Positions 8,611-17,701 of a stretch of 64,000 nucleotides of DNA are shown in pieces; positions within the stretch are counted from its first letter, which is position 1; each line of letters begins with the position of its first letter. The stretch comes from DATAPE01 sp034667525 (GTDB lineage Bacteria > Actinomycetota > CADDZG01 > WHSQ01): the NCBI GenBank assembly GCA_034667525.1, contig JAXDJO010000032.1:9322-73321 (forward strand), written 5' to 3'. Made by a program: the position numbers and the translations under genes. The notes under the pieces are model-generated. The model worked only from the letters and a program-made list of their open reading frames with translations, ran no database searches and was not told where the DNA came from.

Positions 8611-8832
8611 CTAAGAGGCGGAGTTGGCGAATCCGTCGTCGGACCCGGACATGCCGGCTCCATCCAGGAATTTGCGGACCTCGTCCGCTCGATAGCGACG
8701 GTGGCCGCCCAAGGTGCGTATCGAAGACAGCTTCCCAGCTTTCGCCCAACGAGTCACGGTCTTGGGATCTACCCGGAACAGCGCAGCTACCTCCGCCGGG
8801 GTCAGAAGCGCATCATCTCTCTGCGCCTTCAT
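8611..8832 (-). CDS. bldC: BldC-type MerR-like developmental regulator
   Basis: 73 residues consisting of one MerR-type winged helix: LLTPAEVAALFRVDPKTVTRWAKAGKL followed by the wing RTLGGHRRYRADEVRKFL. This is nearly identical in pattern to Streptomyces BldC, a small DNA-binding protein that lacks an effector domain and binds cooperatively to direct repeats. GGAGG lies 8 nt before the ATG. In Streptomyces, bldC lies close to the valine dehydrogenase gene, and the same neighbourhood is seen here. Confidence 0.9.
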   Translation of the reverse strand: MKAQRDDALLTPAEVAALFRVDPKTVTRWAKAGKLSSIRTLGGHRRYRADEVRKFLDGAGMSGSDDGFANSAS

Positions 8833-9032
8833 GTTGTTGCCTCCGATATCTCGTTATGGGAGGAGCGTGTTATCTGAGCCGCAGGGCCCATTGGCTCCAG
8901 TCCCTTGCTATCTGCCAAATTATGGATGACTTCCCACCGTAAGTGAATGACTACTCTGAGGGGTATTTACCGTTTTTTCAGGCTAGGTCCGAATAGTACG
9001 CTGCGCAATCAGAACAAGCAACCCAGACGCGC

Positions 9033-9839
9033 TCAGTTCAGGATCTCGAGTGATCTGACCTCGGACCAACGTTCCGAGAGCGTGGCGAAGATCCGACCTG
9101 CCCGTGATTGATCTCCCTCTTCGAGAGCCAGCAAACATTGCCCCAGCTCCGCGGCCGAGCGGTCTTCCAAGAGTTCCTCATCTTCGAACATGCGAGCAAC
9201 GCTTCCGTAATCCAGCTCGACCAAGCCATCGTCAGAAAAAACGGAGAGCCAGTCCAGGAGCTCTCTTACGGCATCGACAACGCCTTCGTCGATATCGGAT
9301 CCCTCCAACGTCTGAAGCGTACGGTCGAGTCTGGTCCTCGCCTCATGAGTGCTCGTTTCGTATCTCAGGCGCAAACCACCTTTGTCCTCGACGATGATCC
9401 GGTCGGTATCTTCAAACGCGCCGAACCAGCGCAGCGGAACGTGCCAGTTCGCATGAATGATGTGCGAGCGCATGCCGGGGGCCCGCTCATCCATCGCGGC
9501 TAGCTCCCTAGCGGCTTGTTGTGCCTCCATGTCCGGTACGAAAGCATCGGCCACCTCGTCGGGAACGGCGTTGCGGAACGCAAGCAAACCCGTGAGCATC
9601 CTCAGTCTCGTGCGCCACGGGCACACCAGCACCCGCCCATCGATATGGCGTACAAAGGCGCGCTCATCCAACGCAGAAGAAGCCTCCCCTGAGGGGAGTG
9701 CGGCGGTGATGAGCCACTTGCGCGACACCAGCAGATCCACAGCGTCATCCTCAATCGACTGGGCTTCCCACCGGTATCTTTCGGTCGCGGGAAACGAATC
9801 AAGTGGTTCATACACGCGCAGGTAGGCCGTTCTGATCAT
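9033..9839 (-). CDS. Conserved actinobacterial protein of unknown function
   Basis: About 268 residues from ATG 9839. A GTG at 9881 would add 14 residues, but the homolog-like N-terminus MIRTAYLRVYEPL favours the later start, although GGAG is very close to it. Soluble, acidic, no transmembrane segment. Recognisable blocks are YLRVYEP, HANWHVPLRWF and a C-terminal helical region (FATLSERWSEVRSLEIL). Its place between bldC and vdh matches a conserved unknown gene seen near bldC in other actinobacteria. I cannot assign a function. Confidence 0.72.
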   Translation of the reverse strand: MIRTAYLRVYEPLDSFPATERYRWEAQSIEDDAVDLLVSRKWLITAALPSGEASSALDERAFVRHIDGRVLVCPWRTRLRMLTGLLAFRNAVPDEVADAFVPDMEAQQAARELAAMDERAPGMRSHIIHANWHVPLRWFGAFEDTDRIIVEDKGGLRLRYETSTHEARTRLDRTLQTLEGSDIDEGVVDAVRELLDWLSVFSDDGLVELDYGSVARMFEDEELLEDRSAAELGQCLLALEEGDQSRAGRIFATLSERWSEVRSLEILN

Positions 9840-9967
9840 CTCTCCGGATGCTAACCACCTCAGAGTGAATCCCCAGGTCACGGGCGTGTTCTGTTGGACA
9901 TCAGCGGGGGTAGCATTTGCACGATCAGACGCAACAGCGCCTCTCCCAAGGGGGATCGTCGACCGAC

Positions 9968-11059
9968 ATGAGTGTTTTCGAGCACATCAACGGAGACGGA
10001 TACGAGCAAATCGTTTTCTGCTCCGATGATCAATCTGGGCTGAGAGCGATCATCGCCATCCATTCGACCGCACTGGGTCCCGCCCTAGGCGGGACCCGTT
10101 TCTATCCCTACGACAATGAAGAGCAGGCACTCATCGACGTTCTGCGCTTGTCCAAGGGAATGACCTACAAGGCAGCGGCCGCCGGCCTGGACCTCGGAGG
10201 CGGCAAGGCCGTCATCATCGGAGACTCCAAAAGGATCAAGACCGAGGAGTTGCTGCGCGCCTATGGCCGGTTCATCGAGACACTCGGGGGCAGGTACATC
10301 ACTGCAGAGGATGTAGGGACGGCACTGGAGGACATGGATGTCGTTCGCCGCGAATCGAGATGGGTCACCGGTTGTTCCAACACGTACGGAGGATCAGGGG
10401 ATCCGTCACCGGTAACGGCGTGGGGGGTGCTGCAAGGCATCAAGGCCTGTCTTCTCGAGGTCACCGGATCCCCCACCGTGCAGGGGCGAACCGTGGCCAT
10501 CCAGGGTGTCGGCAAAGTGGGCCATGCGCTGTGTGGGTATCTCTCCAAAGAGGGAGCGGAGGTCGTGATTGCCGATGTCGATGTCGACAATCTGGCACGC
10601 GCGGTGCGTGACTTCGGCGTCGAGACAACATCTCTCGACACCGTCCATGGCCTTGATGTCGACGTCTTCGCTCCCTGTGCGTTGGGAGGCGGGATCAACG
10701 ACGACACGATCTCTGAATTCCGCTGCAAGATCATCGCAGGAGCCGCAAACAATCAGCTCGCCCGTCACGAGCACGGTGAGAAGCTCCGTGACCTTGGCAT
10801 CCTCTACGCGCCCGACTTTGTCATCAACGCCGGTGGCCTCATGAACGTCGAGGACGAGCTACGCGGCTACGACCGCGAACGCGCCATGAAACGGGTCGAA
10901 GGCATCTACAGGCAGCTGCAATACATCTTTACGATGGCGCGCGAGAAAGGCATCTCCACCGCTCAGGCGGCCACCGATTACGCGGAGGAGCGCATCCGCA
11001 AGATCAGCCGGATCCGTCTGGTACGGGTCACGGAGTACGGCCCGCTGTCTGCGCACTAG
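9968..11059 (+). CDS. vdh: Leu/Val/Phe dehydrogenase
   Basis: 363 residues from ATG 9968 (MSVFEHINGDGYEQ); the frame is open further upstream. NAD-dependent oxidative deamination of branched-chain amino acids to 2-oxoacids. The substrate domain has LGGTRFYPY and the catalytic Lys in LDLGGGKAVI. The nucleotide domain has GVGKVG (GxGxxG). CALGGGIND and AGAANNQL are typical of Glu/Leu/Phe/Val dehydrogenases. The stop abuts the next start, so it is translationally coupled to the oxoacid dehydrogenase genes, which consume its product. Confidence 0.9.
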   Translation: MSVFEHINGDGYEQIVFCSDDQSGLRAIIAIHSTALGPALGGTRFYPYDNEEQALIDVLRLSKGMTYKAAAAGLDLGGGKAVIIGDSKRIKTEELLRAYGRFIETLGGRYITAEDVGTALEDMDVVRRESRWVTGCSNTYGGSGDPSPVTAWGVLQGIKACLLEVTGSPTVQGRTVAIQGVGKVGHALCGYLSKEGAEVVIADVDVDNLARAVRDFGVETTSLDTVHGLDVDVFAPCALGGGINDDTISEFRCKIIAGAANNQLARHEHGEKLRDLGILYAPDFVINAGGLMNVEDELRGYDRERAMKRVEGIYRQLQYIFTMAREKGISTAQAATDYAEERIRKISRIRLVRVTEYGPLSAH

Positions 11060-12217
11060 ATGTCCGCTATCGAGCAGCGCATGATCCGCATCATCGGCGA
11101 CGGAGCTGAGGTTCCCGATGCAGACGTGCCCGACGGTCTCAGCGAGAAAAACCTCGTCGAGCTGTTTCGATGGTTAGTTCTGCTCCGAACGTTCGATCTG
11201 CGCGCGGTTGCTCTGCAGCGGCAAGGAAGGATCGGAACGTACGCTCTGTACTGGGGCGAGGAAGCGACCCAGGCGGGGGCGTTGTACGCGTGCGAAGACG
11301 CGGATTGGGTGTTTCCTTCCTATCGTCAGAACGCTATCGGGATCCTCCGGGGAGTCCCCGCCGCAACGATCCTTTCGTGGTGGCGAGGCTACGGCGGCGA
11401 GTACGGCTTCTACAACCCGAGGGAGCATCGGGTAGCTCCGATCTGCGTACCCATCGCTACCCACCTGCCTCACGCCGTCGGCTTGGCGTGGGCCGCAAAG
11501 ATCCGCCACGATGGCATCGCGTCCCTCTCCTGGTTCGGTGATGGAGCCACGTCAGAGGGTGATTTCCACGAGGCGATGAATTTCGCCAGCGTCTTGAAGG
11601 TGCCGACCGTATTCTTCTGCGTCAACAATCAATGGGCCATCTCGACCCCGCTGCATAAGCAGATGGCAACCGAGACGGTGGCCGAAAAGGCAGCCGCTTA
11701 CGCCATGCCCGGGGTTCGTGTCGATGGTTTCGACCCCATCGCCTGTTGGAAGGTGACTAAAGATGCCCTCGATCGCGCACGCGGTGGCGAGGGACCGACA
11801 TTGATAGAAGCCTTCTGCTACCGCATCATGGCGCACGGCACTGCCGACGACCCCCGTTTGTATCGAGACGAGGCTGAGTCGGCCAAGTGGAAGACCTTCG
11901 AGCCCCTGTTACGGATGTCGGCATTCCTGCACCGTCTTGGAGTTCTCGATGATGGCCAGGAGGAAGAGATTTACGCCGAGGCCAAGGCGGTGATGGCACA
12001 GGCGGTGTCGGAGATGGAGGCGATCGCACAACCGGACCAGAGCATCCTCTTCGATCACGTGTACACGAGCTCTTATCCGTGGACGTTCTCTGAGGGCTTG
12101 GAGGAGCTCCAGGAAGTCGAACGTCCACCAGCCGCCACGCCGTTGAGCCCCCAGCCTGCCTCAGGAGGGACCGGGGATCATGATCTTCCGCCGCCTTCTG
12201 GCCGGGAAACAACGTGA
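11060..12217 (+). CDS. bkdA: Branched-chain 2-oxoacid dehydrogenase E1 alpha subunit
   Basis: 385 residues. The thiamine diphosphate motif GDGATSEGDFHEAMNFA...NN is intact, as are VFPSYRQNAIGILRG near the N-terminus and the phosphorylation-loop region YRIMAHGTADDPRLYR. Together with the next two genes it decarboxylates 2-oxoisovalerate-type acids and transfers the acyl group to E2. Start ATG directly follows the vdh stop. The C-terminal 30 residues are Pro/Gly-rich and unconserved. No E3 gene lies in the window, so a shared lpd is likely. Confidence 0.92.
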   Translation: MSAIEQRMIRIIGDGAEVPDADVPDGLSEKNLVELFRWLVLLRTFDLRAVALQRQGRIGTYALYWGEEATQAGALYACEDADWVFPSYRQNAIGILRGVPAATILSWWRGYGGEYGFYNPREHRVAPICVPIATHLPHAVGLAWAAKIRHDGIASLSWFGDGATSEGDFHEAMNFASVLKVPTVFFCVNNQWAISTPLHKQMATETVAEKAAAYAMPGVRVDGFDPIACWKVTKDALDRARGGEGPTLIEAFCYRIMAHGTADDPRLYRDEAESAKWKTFEPLLRMSAFLHRLGVLDDGQEEEIYAEAKAVMAQAVSEMEAIAQPDQSILFDHVYTSSYPWTFSEGLEELQEVERPPAATPLSPQPASGGTGDHDLPPPSGRETT

Positions 12218-13224
12218 CCGGACTGACCATGGTAGAGGCGCTCAATCTCGCCCTCCGGCAAGCGATGGCCAATGACGATCGCGTATTGGTGTTGGGCGAG
12301 GACGTGGCTCAGACCGGAGGGGTTTTCCGAGTCACCGCCGGGCTGCTCGAGCAGTTCGGTGAGGAGCGAGTGGTCGACACACCCCTTGCGGAGGCGGGCA
12401 TCGTCGGGGCAGCTATCGGCATGGCCGTTTACGGATTGCTCCCCGTGGTCGAGATCCAGTTCGACGTTTTCGTGTATCCGGGATTCGAGCAGATCGTGGT
12501 CCACGCGGCGCGCTACGCGTGGAGAACCAAAGGTGAGGTGCCGGCGTCGATCGTCGTTCGTATCCCCTTCGGCGGAGGCGTTCGCGCCCCCGAACTGCAT
12601 TCCGATTCGCCCGAAGCCCTGTTCGCACACGTTCCCGGATTGAAGGTCGTATGCCCGACGACCCCGCGTGACGCGCGCGACATGATGCTGGCGGCTATCG
12701 AGGATCCCGACCCGGTTGTGTTCATGGAGCCAAAACGCATCTACCGGGCGGGGCGGCAAGACGTACCCGAACAGCTCCCGTTCGAGTTCAGCAACGGTCA
12801 TGAGAAGCGGAATCAACTCTTATCTACAGCCCGGGTGGCGCGCGAGGGCACGGACCTCGCAATGATCACTTACGGGCCCGCGCTTCCGCTTTGCATGCAA
12901 GCTGCCGACCGTATGGCCAACGAGCATCACGTCGATTGTCAGGTTCTCGACTTGCGCTCGCTCTATCCCCTGGACGTGGACGCGATCATAAGTAGCGCCT
13001 CGCGGTGCCACAGAGCTCTGATCGTCCACGAAGCGCCGCGGATGGCCGGGATCGGAGCCGAGGTCTCCAGCCTGATACACGAACGGACGATGCTGGAACT
13101 GGAAGCGCCAGCGCTGAGGGTGACGGGCTTCGATGTTCCCTTCCCGCAGTTCGCCAACGAAGATGATTACCTCCCGTCGGTAGATCGCATCCTCGCGGGA
13201 GCACTCAAGGTCCTCCACTACTGA
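12214..13224 (+). CDS. bkdB: Branched-chain 2-oxoacid dehydrogenase E1 beta subunit
   Basis: 336 residues. Transketolase pyrimidine domain with LGEDVAQTGGVFRVT and DTPLAEAGIVGAAIGMA, then a C-terminal transketolase domain (LDLRSLYPLDVDAI, IVHEAPRMAGIGAEVSS). The GTG start overlaps the E1 alpha stop by 4 bp, indicating translational coupling and a fixed 1:1 supply of the two subunits. Confidence 0.92.
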   Translation: MTGLTMVEALNLALRQAMANDDRVLVLGEDVAQTGGVFRVTAGLLEQFGEERVVDTPLAEAGIVGAAIGMAVYGLLPVVEIQFDVFVYPGFEQIVVHAARYAWRTKGEVPASIVVRIPFGGGVRAPELHSDSPEALFAHVPGLKVVCPTTPRDARDMMLAAIEDPDPVVFMEPKRIYRAGRQDVPEQLPFEFSNGHEKRNQLLSTARVAREGTDLAMITYGPALPLCMQAADRMANEHHVDCQVLDLRSLYPLDVDAIISSASRCHRALIVHEAPRMAGIGAEVSSLIHERTMLELEAPALRVTGFDVPFPQFANEDDYLPSVDRILAGALKVLHY

Positions 13225-13237
13225 TGGCTGCTGGCTG

Positions 13238-14455
13238 ATGGCCGACTTTGCTCTTCCCGACCTTGGTGAAGGTGTCGCCGAGGCAGAGATAGATCGCTGG
13301 CTCGTGCAAGAGGGTCAACAGGTCGGCGAAGACGACCCGCTCGTAGAGGTGATCACCGATAAGGCAACCGCCGAGATCCCCTCGCCGTTCGCCGGAGTAG
13401 TGACTCGCATCCACGTACAGAGCGGAGAGGTGGTTCCGGTGGGGACGGTCCTCGTCACGATCGGAGATGAGGTCGAGGCCGATGCAGGCGAGCCGGGTGC
13501 GGCCCACGGGCGGCCGGCAGATCGCTCGCCGCGGGCGCAGACCGCTAGGGGCGAACAGATCGCGTCGTCAGGTGATGGAGGCAAGGCGATGCCACCGATC
13601 CGCAGATTGGCCCGGGAGCTGGGGGTGGATATCGGCAACCTCCGGGGCTCCGGACCGAAGGGACGGATCGTGCGAGAGGACGTTGAAGCGGCCGCCGGAG
13701 AGTCTCCTCCTGAAGAGAGTCCGACGGGATCAGTTAAGCCCGGAAAGACCGCACGCGGGGGTGGCCGGCGCGAGCCGTTCCGCGGAGTGCGGCGAAAGAT
13801 CGCCGAGCGGATGCAGCAGGCCCACCTAACGATTCCTCCGGTCACCCACGTTGAGGAATGCGACGTCACCGAGCTCGACGCGACCCGTCGTCTCGCTAAC
13901 GAGAGGGCGCCCGATGAGGTTCGCTTGACCTACCTGCCCTTCATCGTGAAGGCGGTGGTCCAGGGGCTTAAAGATCATCCCGCCCTGAACGCATCGCTCG
14001 ACGAGGAGGCCGGTGAGATCTGTTATCACGACCATTACGACATCGGGATAGCGGTCGACACGCCGGCTGGCCTCGTGGTGCCGGTGATACAGGCGGCGGA
14101 CGAGAAGCGGCTCCGGGCGATCGCTGCCGAGATCGAGCGGCTTTCAGGAGCCGCTCGCAACGGCACCCTCACGAACCTCGATCTCGGCAACGGCACCTTC
14201 ACGGTCACCAGCCCCGGGCCATTCGGAGGGCTGATGGCGACACCGATCGTCTTTCACCCTCAATCCGCGATCCTCGGTGTTCATCGCGCCACCGACCGCG
14301 CGGTAGTCCGCGACGGACAGATCGTGATCCGGAAGATGATGAACATGTCGGTCACCTTCGACCACCGGATCATGGACGGGATGGCGGCCGCGAAGTTCCT
14401 TCTCGACGTGGTCAAGCTGCTCGAGCATCCCGCAGTGCTGGCCCTGGAGGCGTGA
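13238..14455 (+). CDS. bkdC: Dihydrolipoamide acyltransferase E2 (BCKDH complex)
   Basis: 405 residues: one lipoyl domain (1-80, modified Lys42 in ITDKATAEIP), an Ala/Gly/Glu-rich linker, a peripheral subunit-binding domain (about 118-152, PPIRRLARELGVDIGNLRGSG), a second linker and the catalytic domain with active-site FDHRIMDGMAAAKF. It carries the acyl group from E1 to CoA. It begins 13 bp after E1 beta and ends 3 bp before the convergent FAH-family gene. Confidence 0.92.
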   Translation: MADFALPDLGEGVAEAEIDRWLVQEGQQVGEDDPLVEVITDKATAEIPSPFAGVVTRIHVQSGEVVPVGTVLVTIGDEVEADAGEPGAAHGRPADRSPRAQTARGEQIASSGDGGKAMPPIRRLARELGVDIGNLRGSGPKGRIVREDVEAAAGESPPEESPTGSVKPGKTARGGGRREPFRGVRRKIAERMQQAHLTIPPVTHVEECDVTELDATRRLANERAPDEVRLTYLPFIVKAVVQGLKDHPALNASLDEEAGEICYHDHYDIGIAVDTPAGLVVPVIQAADEKRLRAIAAEIERLSGAARNGTLTNLDLGNGTFTVTSPGPFGGLMATPIVFHPQSAILGVHRATDRAVVRDGQIVIRKMMNMSVTFDHRIMDGMAAAKFLLDVVKLLEHPAVLALEA

Positions 14456-14458
14456 TCC

Positions 14459-15400
14459 TCAGTAGGTACGGGGGCCGATCGTGTTCCGAAGGATCCCGAT
14501 CCTTTCGATCTCCAGCTCGACCACGTCCCCGGGATTCAGGTCGCGTCCAAGATCGAGCCCACAGCAACCCCCAGGGGTTCCCGAACCGTAGACGTCACCC
14601 GGAAAGATCTCCTCGTCCTGGGACACGTGGGCGATCATGTCGACCCATTTCCAGCGCGCCTTCGACGAGCGGCTGCGACCCCACTCCTCGCCGTTGACCC
14701 GGCAGATCATCTCCAGGTCGGGCTGCGCGCCGATCTCGTCTGCGGTGACGATGCACGGCCCCAGAGCCGTAGCGAAATCCTTGCCTTTCGAAGGTCCCAG
14801 CCACGCAGTCATCTCCAGCGCCTGCACATCCCGCGCCGAGAAATCGTTGAGGATCGTAAAGCCGAACAGATGCAGCGGAGCATCGCCAACCGCCACGTCC
14901 TTGCCCCGGCGTCCAACGATCATCGCCAGCTCGAGCTCAAAATCGACCCGCTTCGAGTAGCTCGGCCAGGGACACATGGCATCCGGGCCGATGATGCTGC
15001 GGTGGTTGCCCTTGTAGTAGATGGGAGCCTTGTACCAATACTCGGGTACCTGCGACCTCCGGCGTTCGGCTCCGCGCAACACGTGGTCTTCGAAGGCGAG
15101 GAAATCGCGAAGCGACGGCACGCTGTCGAGTGGAGAGAGCAACCGGCTACCGGGGGTCAGTGCGCCCGGCAACCCCTCCGCAAGGCGGGCCACGTCCTGC
15201 ACGTTCACCCATGTCTCGATCCCGGCCTCGATCAACTTGAGGGGAGAGCTCAGCGTGTGGCGAAGCTCGTCGGTGGTTGGCGCGCCTTTCACCTGACTCC
15301 ACGCCTCGATCAGGTCAACCGGGGGGTCCGATCCGAGCGCGACGGCAACGCAGGTCTTGCTCTCGGCGCCGCCCTTCGGCTGGTAGCGATACAGCCTCAC
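14459..15400 (-). CDS. Fumarylacetoacetate hydrolase family protein
   Basis: 313 residues with the FAH fold. Metal-binding motif FELELAMIVGRRGKD, then FTILNDFSARDVQ, GPSKGKDFATALGP and a C-terminal PGDVVELEIERIG. In this operon (hppD, hmgA, then this gene) the natural role is cleavage of fumarylacetoacetate to fumarate and acetoacetate, the last step of tyrosine breakdown. The wider family also includes other 3-oxo-acid hydrolases, so the substrate is inferred from context. Confidence 0.85.
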   Translation of the reverse strand: MRLYRYQPKGGAESKTCVAVALGSDPPVDLIEAWSQVKGAPTTDELRHTLSSPLKLIEAGIETWVNVQDVARLAEGLPGALTPGSRLLSPLDSVPSLRDFLAFEDHVLRGAERRRSQVPEYWYKAPIYYKGNHRSIIGPDAMCPWPSYSKRVDFELELAMIVGRRGKDVAVGDAPLHLFGFTILNDFSARDVQALEMTAWLGPSKGKDFATALGPCIVTADEIGAQPDLEMICRVNGEEWGRSRSSKARWKWVDMIAHVSQDEEIFPGDVYGSGTPGGCCGLDLGRDLNPGDVVELEIERIGILRNTIGPRTY

Positions 15401-15412
15401 CGCGACGGATAG

Positions 15413-16531
15413 TCAGTCGTCAAGCAGCCCCATGCCGCGCGCCCACGACGTCTCGTATTCCGTGATGACAACCGCCAGCGCTTCCTCCGAGATCTCAAGC
15501 GGATTGTGCGTCTCGACCATCACGGCGACCTCATCGGTGCGGGTCTTGGTTTTCGAGGCTTCGATGGCCGCAGGTTGGGGGCCGTGATGCACGCCTTGGG
15601 GATGCAGTGTCATGTAGCCCTCGTCGATACCGACGCGGCTGAAGAAGTTTCCGGAATGGTAGAAGAGCACCTCATCAGCGTCGATGTTGGCGTGATAGAA
15701 GGGCACCTTCAAAACCTCGGGGTCCTCCTCCAATGGGCGTGGAACGAACGAACAGATGACAAAGCCCTCGTTGGCGAACGTGCAGTGGGCGGATGGCGGC
15801 ATGTGATAGCTGGGTGAGTACACCGGCCGATGGTCGAGGATGTTCAGCTTCACCGGAGATAGGTCTCCCTGCCAGCCGACGACGTCGAGTGGGTGCCACG
15901 CGAACCACAACGAGGTGAACTCGCCGTCCCGCTTCACGCGCACCTCGAACTCCCCCTGCTCGTCGTGGGGATCGGGCTCGGGCACCTGCAGTACACCCGG
16001 ATCGAAGATCGCATGCTTGCCCATCAAGCCCCGGTCGGGCAGGTGGAACTCGCCCGTGCCTTCGATGACGAATAGGAAGTTCTCTTCTCCCTCGGGAACC
16101 ACACGGTGCGTCGTGCCCTTCGGGATGATGACGTAATCGCCTTCACGGTAGGTCAACGGGCCGTAATCGGTCTCGATCGTTCCGGCTCCCCGGTGCACGA
16201 AATAGCACACGTCTCCGTCGGCGTCTCGTAAGAAATAGGGCATCGGGCCGGCGGGCCGGCTAACGAACAGCCGCACGTCACCGTTGCCCGCGATCAGTCC
16301 CCAGGTGGAATCTGCATCGCTCATGTCGCCAGGCTTGATCTCATTCAGGTTGAAGGCTCGGGGTCGCAGCTTTCCTTCTATCCGGGTCCAGGCGGTGGGG
16401 GGATGCGTCCTGTAGAGGTGCGACGCGCGACCGAAGAAAGTCTCCCGTCCATGCTCCTCCTCAAAGGTGCCTCCGGGGATCGCGACGTGTGCTTGACGGG
16501 ATACCTTGCCCTTCGAATGAACGACGTCCAC
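15413..16531 (-). CDS. hmgA: Homogentisate 1,2-dioxygenase
   Basis: 372 residues. Cupin-type iron enzyme that opens the homogentisate ring. The C-terminal half has HANIDADEVLFYHSGNFFSR and the HPQGVHHGP motif that contributes iron ligands. The N-terminal half has RGAGTIETDYGPL and PKGTTHRV. Shorter than the animal enzyme, as is usual in bacteria. It starts 9 bp after the hppD stop and is followed 12 bp later by the FAH gene. Confidence 0.9.
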   Translation of the reverse strand: MDVVHSKGKVSRQAHVAIPGGTFEEEHGRETFFGRASHLYRTHPPTAWTRIEGKLRPRAFNLNEIKPGDMSDADSTWGLIAGNGDVRLFVSRPAGPMPYFLRDADGDVCYFVHRGAGTIETDYGPLTYREGDYVIIPKGTTHRVVPEGEENFLFVIEGTGEFHLPDRGLMGKHAIFDPGVLQVPEPDPHDEQGEFEVRVKRDGEFTSLWFAWHPLDVVGWQGDLSPVKLNILDHRPVYSPSYHMPPSAHCTFANEGFVICSFVPRPLEEDPEVLKVPFYHANIDADEVLFYHSGNFFSRVGIDEGYMTLHPQGVHHGPQPAAIEASKTKTRTDEVAVMVETHNPLEISEEALAVVITEYETSWARGMGLLDD

Positions 16532-16540
16532 GGCGCGCTC

Positions 16541-17635
16541 CTACAGATTCCCGCGCGTGTCTTGCTCGCGCTCGATCGCTTCAAACAGCGCCTTGAAGTT
16601 CCCTGCCCCGAAGCCTTTGGCGCCGTGTCGTTCGATCAGTTCGAAGAACACGGTTGGACGATCCTGAACTGGCTTGCTGAAGATCTGCAATAGATATCCG
16701 TCCTCGTCCTTGTCCACGAGGATCCCGTTGCGCTGAAGCGCGTCGACCTGAGGCGCTATCTCTGGCACGCGGGCTTTGGCGTCGTCGTAGTAGTTCTCGG
16801 GCACTCGGAGGAATTCGATGCCCCGATCCTGCATCGTCTCGACCGAGGAAACGATGTCATCGCTGGTAAGGGCGATGTGCTGCACCCCCGGCGAGCGGTA
16901 GTACTCGAGGTATTCGTCGATCTGCGATTTCTTCTTGCCGTCTGCGGGTTCGTTTATAGGAAGCTTTATCTTGCCGTTTCCGTCCCACACCACCTTCGAC
17001 ATGAGGGCTGAATACTCTGTCGAGATCTCCTCGTCGGAGAAGTGCCTGAGCTCGGTAAACCCCATGATCTTCTCGTAGTACGCCACCCACTCGTTCATCT
17101 TCCCGAGCTCGACGTTGCCCACGACGTGGTCGATGTACTGGATGCCGGCATCGTGACTGGCGCCGTCCGACGCCGGCCGATAGCCCGGCAGGAACGCCCC
17201 CGAATAGTCCTGGCGGCTGACCAAGGAATGGATCGTTTCGCCATAGGTGTGGATCGAAGCGCGGACGACCTTGCCGTACTCATCCTCCAACACTTCCGGT
17301 TCGGTGACTCCCCGGGCTCCTCGCTTCGTAGCGACGCGATAAGCCTCTTCCGCATCCGGGACCGTTAGCGCCACGTCGTACACGCCATCGCCGTGCGCCT
17401 TGACGTGATCGCTGATGGGACTATCGGGCCCCAGAGCGCCCGTGAAGACAAGCCTGACGCTGCCCTGCTCGACCGCCCACGAGACGCGGTCCCTTACGCC
17501 GGTTTCGAGCCCCAAGTAAGCGAAGGGGCTGAAACCGAGAGCCTTATAGAAATGCGCCGATTGGCGCGCGTTCCCGACTAGGAATTGGATGTAGTCGATC
17601 CCAAGTATGGGAAAAGCATCTTCGAGATCGCTCAC
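16541..17635 (-). CDS. hppD: 4-hydroxyphenylpyruvate dioxygenase
   Basis: 364 residues. Two VOC-type domains; the three Fe(II) ligands are visible as His in YIDHVVGNV, His in GVQHIALTSDD and Glu in FFELIERHGAKGFGAGNFKALFEAIE. It converts 4-hydroxyphenylpyruvate to homogentisate, the substrate of the next gene. The GTG start has AAGGAGGTG at good spacing. First gene of the tyrosine operon, with its promoter in the 66-bp gap to nadB. Confidence 0.93.
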   Translation of the reverse strand: MSDLEDAFPILGIDYIQFLVGNARQSAHFYKALGFSPFAYLGLETGVRDRVSWAVEQGSVRLVFTGALGPDSPISDHVKAHGDGVYDVALTVPDAEEAYRVATKRGARGVTEPEVLEDEYGKVVRASIHTYGETIHSLVSRQDYSGAFLPGYRPASDGASHDAGIQYIDHVVGNVELGKMNEWVAYYEKIMGFTELRHFSDEEISTEYSALMSKVVWDGNGKIKLPINEPADGKKKSQIDEYLEYYRSPGVQHIALTSDDIVSSVETMQDRGIEFLRVPENYYDDAKARVPEIAPQVDALQRNGILVDKDEDGYLLQIFSKPVQDRPTVFFELIERHGAKGFGAGNFKALFEAIEREQDTRGNL

Positions 17636-17701
17636 GACACGCCACCTCCTTGTGCACCCTTAGATGTGCTGGTGATGACAGCCAGGATAGCCCTCGACGG
17701 G

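Noticed and set aside
8960..8990. T-run near 8971 as a terminator
   Set aside because: No stable hairpin lies directly upstream on either strand.
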